From Rotaria socialis (lineage: Eukaryota > Rotifera > Eurotatoria > Philodinida > Philodinidae), in NCBI GenBank assembly GCA_905331475.1, contig CAJNYU010000182.1:66343-130342 (forward strand): a DNA stretch of 64,000 nt, written 5' to 3'. Shown here piece by piece: positions 1 through 12,055 of the stretch. Positions within the stretch are counted from its first letter, which is position 1. Each line of letters opens with the position of its first letter. The position numbers were made by a program, and so were the translations under genes. Under the pieces are notes generated by a model that saw nothing but the letters and a program-made list of their open reading frames with translations, was not told the origin of the DNA and did no database searches.

Positions 1-1441
1 TTCAACCTTGACAATCAGATGCTCAGATGCTAATGAACAATAGAGTGTATTATTAATGCCATCAATAGATAGTCCTGTGCAGGAACCACCGACATTCATC
101 ACAGGCGCACTGTTTGATGCATTAAATATCCATTGGTCCACTCGATTGTTGAAGTCACCGTTGTCAACGTAGATAGTGGCATCGGTGGTGACAAAGAGAC
201 TCCATGGATTGATAAAATTGTCGGAAATATTTCTTGTTGGAATTGATGATTCTTTATCCCATACCATAATACGACCATTCTGACGATCAGCTACGTATAT
301 AGTATTTTCAGTATCGATATAAATACCAGCAGGTTGTAAACCAACCACATTTTCATTGGCTAGTGTTGTTGCATCTGAGCTCCATAATGCACATAAGCTG
401 ATATTGGGCTGGTTGTATGATTTAGCTAAGAAACACACCAGAAAAGAATCTTAATAACATGTCCTATATATGCAACTTGAAAGAGCTTTGAAAATATACT
501 CCAAATGAAAATTTTGTAGGCTTCAAATGGCATTCTCTTACGTGTAATTAAAGAGAATATTTCACACTATTGAAAGTCCTTTTCGTTGTTTCTCGGGAGC
601 TATCTTTTTTTCATCAATATTTTTTAAAATATCTCAAATCAATTCAGATAAGATCTCCTGGTTTCATAGTGGGTAAATTTCTTAATAGAAACCGGTTTAT
701 ATTGCTCAGAAGTGGTTATATATCATTTTAAAATTCACCTATGAGAAAGTTAATTATTTTTCCGGAAATTGCACTGAAATGCTATTTTAAAAAGAAAGAA
801 CAGACATTTGTGGTAAAGAGTCAATTTTTTTTCAAAAATCTCTATCTGAGCACATGTTTACTAATGCTATTTGGTGCTATTGCCAATGGTTGATGATATA
901 TGAAGGAATATTTACTGAAGTTTTAAGCTTATAATTGGACTTTGGTTATTTATGGTGTTTACAAAATGGAATTAGTAAAGGTTTGAAGTCATTGGGACTT
1001 TTGAAAGTATACCATAGTCAATTTTCAAGCCTACTTTGAGTTTAATAATCATTTATACTAATTAAAATGGCAATCCTAGGGAAATTATTCATTTTGGACA
1101 GTTTTTCTCTTAAGATAGTTTCACTACATTGATCACAGCAATAATGCGCTCTATAGACAATAATTTCTGAATATTTGATGAGGATAATTTTAGTGTATTT
1201 TAGTCTAATAAGCAAAAAAATCGTTTGATCTTAATGCCAACTTTGTGTTCAAAATGGCACAGGAAACAGTTAATATGCGTATCATATAAGTATATTTCGT
1301 TTTTCATTGTTATATCCAGTCTAACTCAAATCAATCGTAGATTGATGTCCGAATATTATCAAACCAAATATTGAAAGAAATTTTACCTAATGAGCTGCTG
1401 ACGGTCAGTAGTATAATAACTAGTCGAGTCGCAGGCATCAT
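1..1441 (-). CDS. Secreted NHL-repeat protein, 5' part (3' end outside window)
   Basis: Two exons are visible: 1387..1441 and 1..425, which continues off the window edge. Exon 1 starts with two tandem ATGs and encodes a hydrophobic signal peptide (MMPATRLVIILLTVSSSLG), ending at a GTAAAA donor. The acceptor TTTCTTAG restarts at 425 in matching phase (G + CT gives Ala). Exon 2 reads as NHL beta-propeller blades: stretches such as LQPAGIYIDTENTIYVAD and INPWSLFVTTDATIYVDN have the P-x-G-I/L...D...N-x-I/L-Y-V-A-D signature. NHL propellers are interaction surfaces, and secreted NHL-only proteins form a large family in bdelloids; no specific partner can be inferred. The 961-nt intron (426-1386) is long for this window and holds no recognisable exon. 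A TTTTTAG acceptor lies just before the ATG. The family call is confident; the full length is unknown. Confidence 0.8.
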
Positions 1442-2317
1442 GATATAGAACTAAAAATTCATCAACAATTAACTCAATGTAGACCTTTGGCCAGGCTCTT
1501 TCTCGCTCTCTTGTTCTCTTCATCTTTTTTTTTGTAGAAAATCATGGAAAATTATTCAATAGCATAAAAATTGTTATTTAAAATTGCACAGAAAATTGAT
1601 TATCATCAACATGTTCTGAAGTAATTTAATATTCAAAATAAACTTTCCCTTTTCATTGTGTTAATGCAGATGTCTGATGACGAACAATTCTAAGCGGAAA
1701 CAGAAAATAAATAGACTATTTAAGTAATTTAAGAAGAATTCATTTGCATTACAATAATCATGCAACATGTCGTATTCTGATCTTTTTTCTCAGTAGTTTT
1801 ATTCATATAACTATTCATTTTTGATGTTGACAACAATGCAGCTCACTGCTCTTCTTTTTTTTATAACTGAGACCTATAGGCAAAAATAGATCGATTCATT
1901 GAGTAACCATTCAGAATGTTTAAGTCATGGATGGGGTCCTAACATACCTTATCAAACTGTGTCGATGATGTTGAAGTGTGAGCTAAAAATATGGTTTACT
2001 TCGAAAAGAAAAAAGTCATTATTGACTCGTGGCAGAAAAGCAGCTTATACATAAGTGACATGTCTGTTCGTCAATCTTTTAATCAATGACTATTCCCACA
2101 TAAGTTGAACATTATTGAATCATTGTTTTCACACTACATCTGTTATAGAGAAGTATATAATGAATTTCGAAAAACAAGCGTTTAAGTGATGGAGATGACT
2201 AAATAAGAAAGCTTGTTTTAATTAAAATTTGAGTATTGATAGAATTTATTATATCCCATGATAGTAAATATGTAGTTTTAATGTTTATTTGAAATTATTT
2301 GTATTTTCTGTTGAACT
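1442..2317. other. Intergenic, no gene seen
   Basis: AT-rich DNA between two minus-strand genes: downstream of the Cys-rich gene and upstream of the NHL gene. It has poly-T tracts and a CT-rich run near 1500-1530, which may belong to the NHL gene's 5' region. I see no exon, RNA gene or repeat. Confidence 0.5.
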
Positions 2318-5299
2318 TTAATTAGCATAACCATAATGAAAAAGCTGGCCACTTGGTTGATAATTGTGGCTGCAATTAGGAGGAATAAGTTGGCAAACAG
2401 GTTTACCGTTTTGCATGCCGATAAGACATCCTTGATTTTTAGCACTGCTCAAGCTAAATGACATCGGTTGAGTAACACAAGATGATGTTCGACATGTACA
2501 GGTTAGTAAGCAATGATCTCTTGTAAAATTACAGTTTTGACAAACGTTCGCAAAAGAGGTGAAGACTCCACAGAAATTGCAGGCAGCTTGTGGAGTTGGC
2601 GTCGTTGCTAATGAAACCGTTGCTAAAAAGATTTTTTTAATACAGAAATCATGTGCGATGGATAAAAGATCTTAAAAACAGAATGAATGAGCCACCAAGC
2701 TTCAAGAAGATCTCAATTTGTCTATGTTTTATTGAAGAAAAATGCAAGGTTTTATTAAAACATCTCATGAACTTCTTTATTAGGGATGTCAATTTACAGT
2801 TTATTTAATTTAAATTTAACTTCATGAAAAGTTAATTTAATTTAAAATTAAATTCTATCAAGTTAAATTTAAAATTAATTTAAATTTTTCTGATACAAAA
2901 ATTTAAATTTAAATTAAATTTTTGAAAATTTATTTCTTGATTTAATAAATTTTTTTAAATTCAAATTTTAAATTTAATAAATTGTTTGGATAGATACACA
3001 TGATTGCTACGAGAGAAATACGTGACTTTAACAGTAGTAAATACTAAATGAGAGGAGAACCTAGTATTTTAGGTTAATATTTATTCATAATAGTCAAAAT
3101 TTCTCTACAGATTATGTAGGATCCGTCATCTTTCTTCTTCAGAATACTGGGATACTCATAAAAATATATTTAATAACACAATTCATAGAAGAATGACTAG
3201 TTTTAACTTTAGAAAACAGGAAATATACTCAAATTTGACTTTAAATAGTAGCAATCAAGTCAAAAACTATTTTTATCTACTAGTTTTCAAAATTTAACTA
3301 ATTTGAATTTCAAACAATTTAATTTTAATTTAGTTAAATTTAAATGATACAAAATTTAAAATTTAATTAAATTTAAATTTCTTGAATTTAAATTTATTTT
3401 AAATTTAACTTTTCATTTAAAAAAAATTTAATTTATTTTAAATTTAAATTTTTGNATACTCAAATTTGACTTTAAATAGTAGCAATCAAGTCAAAAACTA
3501 TTTTTATCTGCTAGTTTTCAAAATTTAACTAATTTGAATTTCAAACAATTTAATTTAAATTTAGTTAAATTTAAATTTCTTGAATTTAAATTTATTTTAA
3601 ATTTAACTTTTCATTTAAAAAAAATTTAATTTATTTTAAATTTAAATTTTTGAAAATTTATTTCCCGATTTAATAAATTTTTTTAAATTTCAATGTGACA
3701 CCCCTATTCTTTATTGACAATAATCGATTAGGTTTTTGTTTATTTTCCTTCCTATCGAATCCTATTAAATATGAACTAAGACTAAACCCAATGATTTTTA
3801 ATGAAAATATGATATTTATATTGCTACCGGAAAATGTGTATTATATATATATATATATAGATTTGTTCTATTTTTCAAGACTATTAGTTTGTTTGAATTA
3901 GTGTTATGAGAATATATCTTACTTGGTGGCTTTGTAGTTGTTGTCGGATAGCCAGGTGCATCTGGACACCATGAACTTCTATTTGGACATTTACAAAGTG
4001 ACAAAAATGGACCAATGGCTGTACATTTAAATGTTGGTTCACACTCTGTTTTACCTTGATAATTAATTCCACCACATTTTTCTTCCAATTTCAGCAAACC
4101 TGATGGTGCAATAGTTGTTTTCGTTGTTGTTGTTTTAGTTGTTGTTGTTTTAGTTGTTGTTGCTGCTGCTGTTGTTGCTGTTGCTGCTGTTGTTGTTGTC
4201 GTCTTATAACCAGGTGCACCTTCACAGAGGTCACTTTTATCTGGACATTCACACTTTGATATCCATGGATTAATAAAATTGCATCCAAATGCTGGTTAAC
4301 ATCGTGTTTCATCTCGATAATCGTTTCCACCACATTGCATTCCCCATTTCAGAAAATTTATAAATACACCAATGCTTTCTGTGACAATGTTTTTGGACCA
4401 ACTAGTATTATTTCGACCACATCCATCGCATTGACATTGATATTTGTTTTGGTTTTCTAATAGGTCACATCTAAAGGGTGGTTGACACGTTCTGAAAGCA
4501 GTAGTGCTATCAGATCCACATGATTCATTCAATGATGGTAAGCAGGATATATAGTCTTCACGACTTTCGCCAAAATAGTTCAAACACGATTTATTTCCAC
4601 TAGGACAGACACATTCTGACCAAATAACTGTTTTATCAAAACACTCTTCTTTTGTATTACACGTATCTTCTCCATTCCAACATTTCGGATTGCATTGCCA
4701 TTTAATAGAAGCTACAAAAAAGACCATATAAATTTTAGCTTTATGAATGAGACTTCTTTTTTCCACAAACGTATACAATCAAACGAAGAAAAGAGAAACA
4801 TGAATTCTAGATACGATTGATTTTTTTAATTTTAATTTTAAAAGAACTCGTATTGAACCACTAAAACAGACTTGCTTTGATTGATTTAAAATTATATTTG
4901 ACCGAAAATTGAATAAAAAATTCTTTAACCATGTCAAACGCTGCTCTCTATCTCCCTTTCGAAAATTTTTGCATCTCTTCATGGCATAACATAAATTCTT
5001 AATATACAGTAACAAATCATTTTATCATAATTGGTTATCTGCTTAGAGATCACTTTAGAATTCATTCCTCTTTATATGGTTAGTGTTTAATACTTTTGTA
5101 AAAGAAACTATTCTAAGGTGACTAATACAAATAGGCTAATACATAGGTTGACAATACTGTTCAAAGCAATCTTACCTGTTGAACTGGATTCGTTTTGTCG
5201 GAGACCACGAATTGAATTTACTTGAAGAAAGCCCAGAACGATAATCAACTGAAGTATCATTGCCAAGTAATTCGAAAAGAACAATATCACAAATAACAT
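2318..5299 (-). pseudogene. Secreted Cys-rich, Thr-linker protein with CBM1-like modules, interrupted by in-frame TAA
   Basis: Three exons keep phase: 5176..5299, 3923..4711 and 2318..2622, 405 codons before the final stop. Exon 1 holds an N-terminal hydrophobic segment (ILQLIIVLGFLQVNS). Exon 2 has repeated Cys modules; two begin QCGGNDYRDETRC and KCGGINYQGKTECEPTFKC and are joined by a (TTTTK)n-type linker. The C-GG-x-x-Y-x(5)-C-x(5)-C spacing and an aromatic before the last Cys pair (NPW-ISKC, GPF-LSLC) resemble fungal carbohydrate-binding module family 1. Exon 3 adds another Cys-rich domain (CNFC, CQNC, CTC). Codon 4298-4296 is TAA inside module 2, where sibling modules have Gln or Glu (TCQPPF, ECEPTF), so one substitution is enough to explain it. 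Splice sites and the downstream frame are intact. It is either a recent nonsense allele/pseudogene or a sequencing error. Cellulose or chitin binding is inference. Confidence 0.65.
2770..3690. repeat. AT-rich simple repeat (AAATTTAAATT-type) with N-joined duplication
   Basis: This lies in the last intron of the Cys-rich gene. Runs of TTTAAATTTAAAT and near-palindromic A/T blocks fill 2770-2980 and 3290-3690. A block starting ATACTCAAATTTGACTTT occurs at 3225-3454 and again at 3456-3651. A single N at 3455 sits exactly at the junction, and the second copy lacks an internal AT stretch. The single N suggests an assembly join rather than a biological boundary. Confidence 0.85.
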
Positions 5300-6110
5300 T
5301 GTGACGATGGTTTATAAGTTTGTTAAAGATATTTTTTATTAAAAAGGATTAGACTTTAAATTATATTGTTTTTCAGAAGCGTCTATGCCTATAGTAGTAA
5401 TCGCAGAAAGAGATTATGAAGCTTACCTACTATCGGCTACTTTAGTAGTTTTTAGTCTAATGGGAGAAATCTATCTATATAAAGAAGAATGCTTGTCTAT
5501 TTGTGCGTTATGCATTTCGACACGGTGCGAGCAAACGCAATGAAATTTTGCAGAGAATACCCTTTCGACCAGGAGAAGGTCATAGGGTAGTTTTCAATCG
5601 CAAATTTTCACCTCAGGGGGGTGTTTGCCCCTCTCCCTCCTACTCATTGTTAAATAGACTATAGTAAATGTCTTTTCCAGAGAATTTGCGCGCATGATTG
5701 TTCTTCCATAACTTGAGAGCAAAAGTATATAAAAAGCTGATCTTTTGCCATTCGGCACAAGACATTTTAGGATGCTCGAAAAAAACGAATAGAATGTATA
5801 AGACGAAGAAGAACTGTATAGATGGAAATATCCATCGAATGAAGAAAGCAACAAGTGAGATGGAATTTCATCACGGCCAACACGGATCGAGATTTTGATG
5901 AGTCTGTTCGCTATGTATTTAGTCGTCGTGAGAGATAGCATCACAGAAATATCCGTGTCAGTTCCTTGAGCGCAAAAGAAAGTCGGCAGACTGATCGGAG
6001 TGAGAGGGAAAGCGTGCGTGAAATTTCGTTCAAGTCGTAAGAGATCGCGATTTTACTCACTTTCTAGTCAAATGACGCAGCTCAATGCAAATTCGAGAGT
6101 GATCGTGTGC

Positions 6111-6460
6111 AGGGCGGATGTGAGTGAATATGCCAGCTTGAGCTCGGTGAGAAGAGTCCTGCTGAAGATGCCTAATGCACGGCGGGAAACGCTGTGTGAA
6201 AGATACATCACACACGATGGGGAAAGATTTGTAGCAGAGGTTGCAGGTACGGTGAGAAAAGTCCTGTGTAAGAGGTATCACGTGCGACGAGAAGAGTTCT
6301 GTGGAAAACGCCTTACGCTCAGCGGGAACAATGCTCTTGAAGATGCCTGAGGCATGTAGGTAAACGTTCTGCCCGAGAGGTTTCAGGTGTGATTGGAAAA
6401 GTCCTGTGGAAGAGGCCTGATCCACGGCAGGAAAAGTCAGGTGAAAGATGCAAAACTTTA
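6111..6460. repeat. Degenerate tandem array, exact 35-bp period
   Basis: At least eight consecutive 35-bp units can be set in register starting at 6146, 6181, 6216, 6251, 6286, 6321, 6356 and 6391. A partial unit follows at 6426 and a weaker one precedes at 6111. Units share a core like GGTGAGAAAAGTCCTGTG followed by AAGAGGCCT and a variable tail. Substitutions are many, but I see no insertion or deletion changing the 35-bp step. The array is more GC-rich than its surroundings. A 116-codon open frame crosses it (6000-6350), but 35 is not a multiple of three, so no protein repeat results. Confidence 0.75.
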
Positions 6461-6873
6461 ACTATATTCCCTTTTCATCGGATACCTCCGCTAGTATTTT
6501 TATAAAGTGCATTCATTTTCACCAAAGTAACGAATAGATTTCATAAGAAAAAAATTTGATTTTTTACTTTTCATAGAATATCTATTCAACTGTTTTCTGT
6601 CAATAAAAATAAGAGAAACAACATAGTCATTGTCATGTTTTAAAAAGTATTCAGCAAAGCTATCCGATTACGCTAAAACATTCGTAGAGTATGAAATCAA
6701 ACCTTCAATTAGTGTTTATAATGACCGCTAACATGTATTTGAAATCTGTAGCATTGCCTTACTGAGTATCGAAATTATTGTATTCATAAGCTTTTATTGC
6801 TTATCTCATCTCCCTTTTTCACTCGATGGCATATCCTTTGCTCACGGAGATGTTTTAAAAAACTTCAACTTAA

Positions 6874-7768
6874 TAACGGGTAGTGAGAAAGCGTCTGGAC
6901 TAAATGCTCGTTGATTTTCTGACCACTTGCGAGAGTCAGCCGAATTTATAAAGCATTGCGTTAGAATTAGCATGTTGTGCTGTCTTAGAATCTGTGTTCA
7001 AAATTTTTATCAGACATTCAGAGTAGAAATTGTGCTTAAGTTTTTGAAAGGTTCGAAAAAGGCTTTGGACAAAACTATGTATATTAACGAATCTAGAGAC
7101 AGAATATTCGATCGTGCCGGATGCAAAAATTGATTATATGATATTTTTAGTTTTCCTGTCTCAAAACTCCCTTATCTTCTACTCAAAGACAGCAAGTATA
7201 ACCTGGTCCCAGGTTCTTGTGTTAGGCCGCATCGAAGTTTAGAGTTTTTGTTTTAATCAATACATAGGTTGTGTAAGTTCTCCCCAGTGGTAAGTACCTT
7301 ATTGAATATAGTCTTCTACAAAATGAGCCTACAATTGACTGTCTTCCGCTGATTTTACAGAAATTATGAAACAAGTTCTAACATGTGAAAAGTCAATAAA
7401 CTCTGGAAATATAATTAAATCTGTTAGTAGGACTCTTACTATTCTTAGAAACGTCAAAGACAACCTCTTATTAGAACACAGTTTTATAAGGAGATCTTTG
7501 TTGTATACTTTGCAGCATGCAGAATAATCTTTTGTATCAATCTTGGATTACATTTTTCGGGTTGAAAGTTGTCCGAACGCCATTTTCGTGTCTTTCAAAA
7601 ATTTAAGCACAATTTCTACTCTGAATGTCTGACAAAGATTTTGAACACAGATTCTAAGAGAGCACAAAGTGCTAATCCTAATAGAGTGTTTTACAAATTC
7701 GACTGACTCTCGCAGATGGTCAAAAAATCAACGAACATTTTGTCAAAAAACTGTCGCATCACCCGTTA
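6874..7768. mobile_element. Foldback/MITE-like element with ~200-bp terminal inverted repeats
   Basis: The left arm 6874-~7074 and right arm ~7569-7768 are inverted copies. Both begin TAACGGGT at the outer end and share GTTGATTTT.TGACCA, GAGAGTCAG and a long match ending in CAGAGTAGAAATTGTGCTTAA. Divergence by eye is roughly 15-20 per cent, so it is old. The ~495-bp centre shows no transposase. The outermost bases read TA-ACGGGT...ACCCGT-TA, which would fit a TA target duplication, but this is not proven. It is probably a non-autonomous DNA transposon. Confidence 0.7.
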
Positions 7769-8094
7769 ATCATATCAATTACATGATTGCAAGTGTACTC
7801 TTCGAGGAAATTCGAGCAACTACAAAGTCTGCTTTTCTACATAATTATTAATTTAAAAAGTACTTTCAATGACAGATATGAAGTATCAAAAAAACATGAG
7901 AGAGCGTAAGAACTTAATAGAAAGTACTAAAACAAAAAGATACTTTCGACACAGCAGCAAGAGAAAAATAGAATTAGTGGTGTCAATTTAGGCATGTCCG
8001 TAGAATGAAATAAGATCCAGATGGAACATGCATACATAATGTATTAGTTCAGTTTTGATAAAACAAAAGCAAGAGAGATAAATGCCCCAGGACG

Positions 8095-8290
8095 AACAAT
8101 CCGATAGTCGGATCCTGTCGGATCCTAGCGGAAAATTATCGAATTTTATCGGATCCGATGAGAATTCGTCGGAGCCCTAAAAATCCGACACTTTCCGGCA
8201 TCCGAAAAATTCCTGTTGGAATCCAATACCAAGGATTCCGACGACTTCCGACGCATTCCCATCGGATCCGATGGGGTGAGTTCGACCTGG
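8095..8290. repeat. TCGGATCC-rich low-complexity patch
   Basis: Overlapping TCGGATCC, TCCGACG and CGGATCCGAT words recur through about 200 bp. They include two perfect 12-bp palindromes ATCGGATCCGAT, near 8148 and 8263. Base composition is much more GC-rich than the flanks. Related GGATC-rich sequence recurs more loosely to about 8700. No coding function is evident. Confidence 0.6.
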
Positions 8291-9237
8291 ATGTACATAC
8301 CACATGGAGCATGTCGAATACGGCTCAACCTCAAATTCGGATCTGAACCCACTCTCTTCAGAGTCCTAAAATAGATTATTTCTCAGTCCGGATCGGGTTC
8401 CGGGTTCAACAATCTTGAGTTGAGTGGGCTCTATCAGTGAAGATGGTCCTGGAAATGTGTGCTTGCGTTTGTCATCCAGAATGAAACAGGAGAAGAAGCG
8501 TTCCTTATCCTCGAAGTAAGTAGCTATTCAATAGCACTGAAAAGATTTCATTATCACTAGAAAACTACGGATTGACAGGATTCTAATTAAAAAGTATTTT
8601 TACTAAGTCCTGAAATCATTATTACAACAGATCCAGATCTGGTTCAGGGTCTAAAAGCATTTGTGTTCCGATCTGAAAATGTTATACCCGGCGGGGTCTA
8701 ACACCATGCCACCATAAAATTTCTTTTGATCGTAGATGATCGTACTTTGCGTTTATTCCAAATCATTTCGTAATAATAATTTTGTTAGCAAACAATTTGT
8801 AGACAGTGTTTTTTTGTTTTTATCGAAGGATAATATTTCATGTTGATGCATGAAAAAATAAGAAATATTATCTTTCTTTGCTATTGTGCGTCTGCTTCTA
8901 ATCTGTTACTAATTGATTTGTTTTTACACTATATATACTCAATGAAGGTCTGCAATAGTTCTATAGATATAAGGATCTAGCTTCATACTCAGATTTTCAA
9001 TATTTAGAAGAAAAAAAATCATCGCACAAATTTTTCAATGTAATTTAAATGATATAGACATCAGAAATCTTGTTGATTATAGTCAAATAAAACGACATTC
9101 GGGTTAATTCGACGTGAATGCTGATTAAATTTTCGAATGCATCCACGCTCATACTCATGGCTGTGCTATTTATCGTTCGCTCAAACAGTATTATATAGTA
9201 AAAGTGCTAAGGGAAATAATGAGTATACTAAAAAAAA

Positions 9238-12055
9238 TTAATTATCCGTATCTGTTGATGCCGCGCTGTGTATTTCATGTTCTATGCCAATTATATTTGG
9301 ATGTTGTAACACTAGAAAGTGCGTATGACAACGGAGTGCTTTGCTAGCATATTCAGACGCTTTTTCATTGTCACCTTTTTCTTTCCAAACGGCTTCCATT
9401 GTATAATAAGTTTTTACTACTTCAGGATGTGACTCTGGAAAAAATTTCAACTTCAAATTCAGTGAACGTTCATAGAATAACAATGCCTCGTCAAACTGAC
9501 GCAGAGCACGATGAACACTGCCAATATTGAACAATGTGGAAGAAATAGCGGGATCATTCTTGACAAGTATCTTCTGTCTGATGTCAAGAGCTTCATGCAG
9601 TAATTCAAATGCTTTATTCGAGACTTCATGAATATCGTCGACCATCAAATAAATTGAACCCATTGCATGAAGACAAGCAGCTACTGATGCATGTATCGTA
9701 CCATGATTCGTTCGTAAAATCGACAAAGCCTTTTCCAACGATTCAAATGCTCGAGTTTTATCTCCAATTCGACCATACGCCAAGCCAATGCTGCGATACG
9801 AATCAGCAATGAATTTATGACCAGCTGGAAGCGTTTCTTCATATTTTTCCAATCCTTTCTTGTACCATTCAAGACTATTTTGATAGTCTTTTGTCAATTC
9901 TGCAATATTTCCGAGTGAATTATAACAAACAGCAATATTGCGCTCATCGAAACAAGGTGCTTTGTGATTGAGTAATTGGTCTAAAGCTTTGAGATAACAT
10001 GTTTTAGACAGGTCATATCGACCTGTTTCTTCAAGAATATGACCAAGAGTTATCAATGAATTATCGTTACCAAAATGCTTCTTTCTGCCATCTAGTAAGG
10101 CTTTCGTCTCTGCGTCTGCGCTGCATAATTCTAGTGTGACTAAATGAATTTGCTCACTTTCATCATAACGAGTTTCAGAAATACGAAAAATACACCCAGC
10201 CATAAACAGTGTTTCTTGTTCCTCCGGAAAATAACTATTCGTACCAATGTCGGCGAACGGCAAAATGTTATCGGTGTTCGAAGGATCGGCGTCAATGACG
10301 AATAAAACACGCTTTAGCGGAATAATAGAGCGAGTGCGCCATCGTTCGAACTGTTGCGCAGTATCACCAAGTACGAATAGTGCAAGATCTCGATTAGTTG
10401 TCGTTGAAAAAAAAGACTTCATTAAAACTAGATGGTTGATAGATTGTTCAAGACCGGTTAGTTCTTCAACCGAAATAAGTTGTCCACGATATGCTCGAAT
10501 TTTGCTATGAGGTTGAAATTGTTGTAGTGAGGCTAATTGATCGTAGATGTCATTGATAAAAAAGCGCATATGTAAAAGAGTCTCAATATTCTGCTGACGT
10601 AGTGCTTTGTTCAAAGCGCCATAGAAAAATGTTGGACGTGTATACCTAAACAAAGTACATGCCTTTCACTATGTATTGTGGAATATTATAGCATTCACAT
10701 GATAACGCCATGTAATGATCTTGCAAAGGAACACAGTAGGGTCTGACAATACATACACCATCCAATAGAGAAAATGTTTCTATACGGCACTACATATATT
10801 TGATTCTTTCGTCAAAACTGTATAATTATCTTACAAGCTCTCCCTCCTTTGACAAAGTCTTTTTTAGCAGGAAGTTATTTCGTACAGTCTATTTTCGTAA
10901 AAATAAAAAAGAATTCGAGTACTTCTGCAAGATATGAACTCCCAGTATACTATCTTACGACTTGTACGATTTTTGTGTATGAAAATGAACTTTCAGATCT
11001 ATAGGCAAAAAAGTTAATGCAGTTGAATTCACAATATTTTTTCGAAATCTTTTCATGTTTTCAGTTTTTGTAGGTACAAAAACACAATTGAACACATTAG
11101 TCACTAATTTCTCGTTGTTACTGATCCACTCGTTCATGAATTTTCTCGAATTATGAAAAAAATTTGCTATTAATTACACTTTATCAAGATTCAAGTAGCA
11201 GAATGGAAAATTACTCTGAAATTACATGAGATATGTTTCAACTCTGACCATCGTTAATAATAGACTCGATTGCTTAGATGAAACGGTACTCATACTCACC
11301 ACCAAAGGGCTCGATCAGGTGAATATTCATTCATGAAACCATTGAGAATCGAGATGTTGTTTGGAGTATCTGAAAGCTTTTTTGTCCAAAATGCTAAGAA
11401 ATCCTCTTCATCGCACACCATCCAGTCCATCTTACGCAAAAAATCTAAGAGCAATTGAAATTGGAGCAGATCTCCATTGACGGAAAGCGAAGAATCACCT
11501 TCCATATTAACGGGAAATGCTACGATTGATACAGACTCTCGAGTTTTTTCGATTCTACCTTGATCAAGTTCGATCTTGGTGACGAGTTGGTGCATTTCAG
11601 TGAAGATGCCTCTAATCTAGAAAGAAACACGAGTGACATGTGTTCTGATTGCAGTTTGCTTTTATTATGACTCTAGATAAGATTACCTTAGCGAAGTCAC
11701 TTGTCCATGTTTTCTCTGGATCTTGATTTCGACAATAAATATAAATCGATTGAATATGATTAAAATCATGAATGTCAGGAATTAACGTCTGTGCAAGTCG
11801 TCCACTGACAATAACTAGCAATGAGTCTTGATTGTGTTGTCGCACATATTCTTCAGAGTCAAATACTGCTTCAAATGAAATTATTTGAACGTCAGGAAAC
11901 AGATTTCTTAGCTGTTGCTGAGATTGTTGGTTTTCTTTGACAGTGTTTATCTCCTTATCTAACCAGATGATTGAATTAATGAACAAAGTTTTTTCTTCCT
12001 CCTGTTCATCTAACAAGTTATAAGCATCATTAACATTAATCTCTGGAAATGCCAT
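9238..12055 (-). CDS. ADP-ribosyltransferase-TPR fusion protein, three exons
   Basis: Exons 11687..12055, 11300..11616 and 9238..10645 join in phase to 697 aa. The ATG at 12055 opens MAFPEINVNDAYNLLDE. Residues ~20-150 form a domain (IIWLDKEIN... LLVIVSGRLAQ... IQSIYIYC) shared with the protein at 34770-37733; I know no family name for it. Residues ~229-400 are an arginine-type mono-ADP-ribosyltransferase fold: AYRGQ (Arg282), SFFSTTT (Ser309) and PEEQETLF, giving the E-x-E pair 371/373, so the R-S-ExE triad is intact. From ~420 to the end are about six diverged TPRs of kinesin-light-chain type (for example YNSLGNIAELTKDYQNSLEWY). No signal peptide or membrane segment, so it is probably cytosolic. 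The family would transfer ADP-ribose from NAD+ to a protein, with the TPRs choosing partners. The substrate is unknown. Confidence 0.85.

Larger units (their letters stand above)
5300..9237. other. Gene-poor interval with repeats
   Basis: There is no convincing coding sequence over about 3.9 kb between the Cys-rich gene and the ART-TPR gene. It holds three structured features, listed separately: a 35-bp-period array (6111-6460), a foldback element (6874-7768) and a TCGGATCC-rich patch (8095-8290). The rest is AT-rich DNA. Open frames here are short, overlap on both strands and lack recognisable domains. Confidence 0.6.

Noticed and set aside
6000-6425. Overlapping 116-122 codon open frames on both strands
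   Set aside because: They run through the 35-bp-period array, occur on both strands, and have no domain, splice context or codon signature.
6111-6460. CRISPR-like array
   Set aside because: Units are contiguous and degenerate, with no constant repeat and unique spacers, and the genome is eukaryotic.
8380-8700. GGGTTC-containing stretch resembling tRNA T-arm words
   Set aside because: No paired acceptor, D and anticodon arms could be folded around it; it belongs to the GGATC-rich repeat area.
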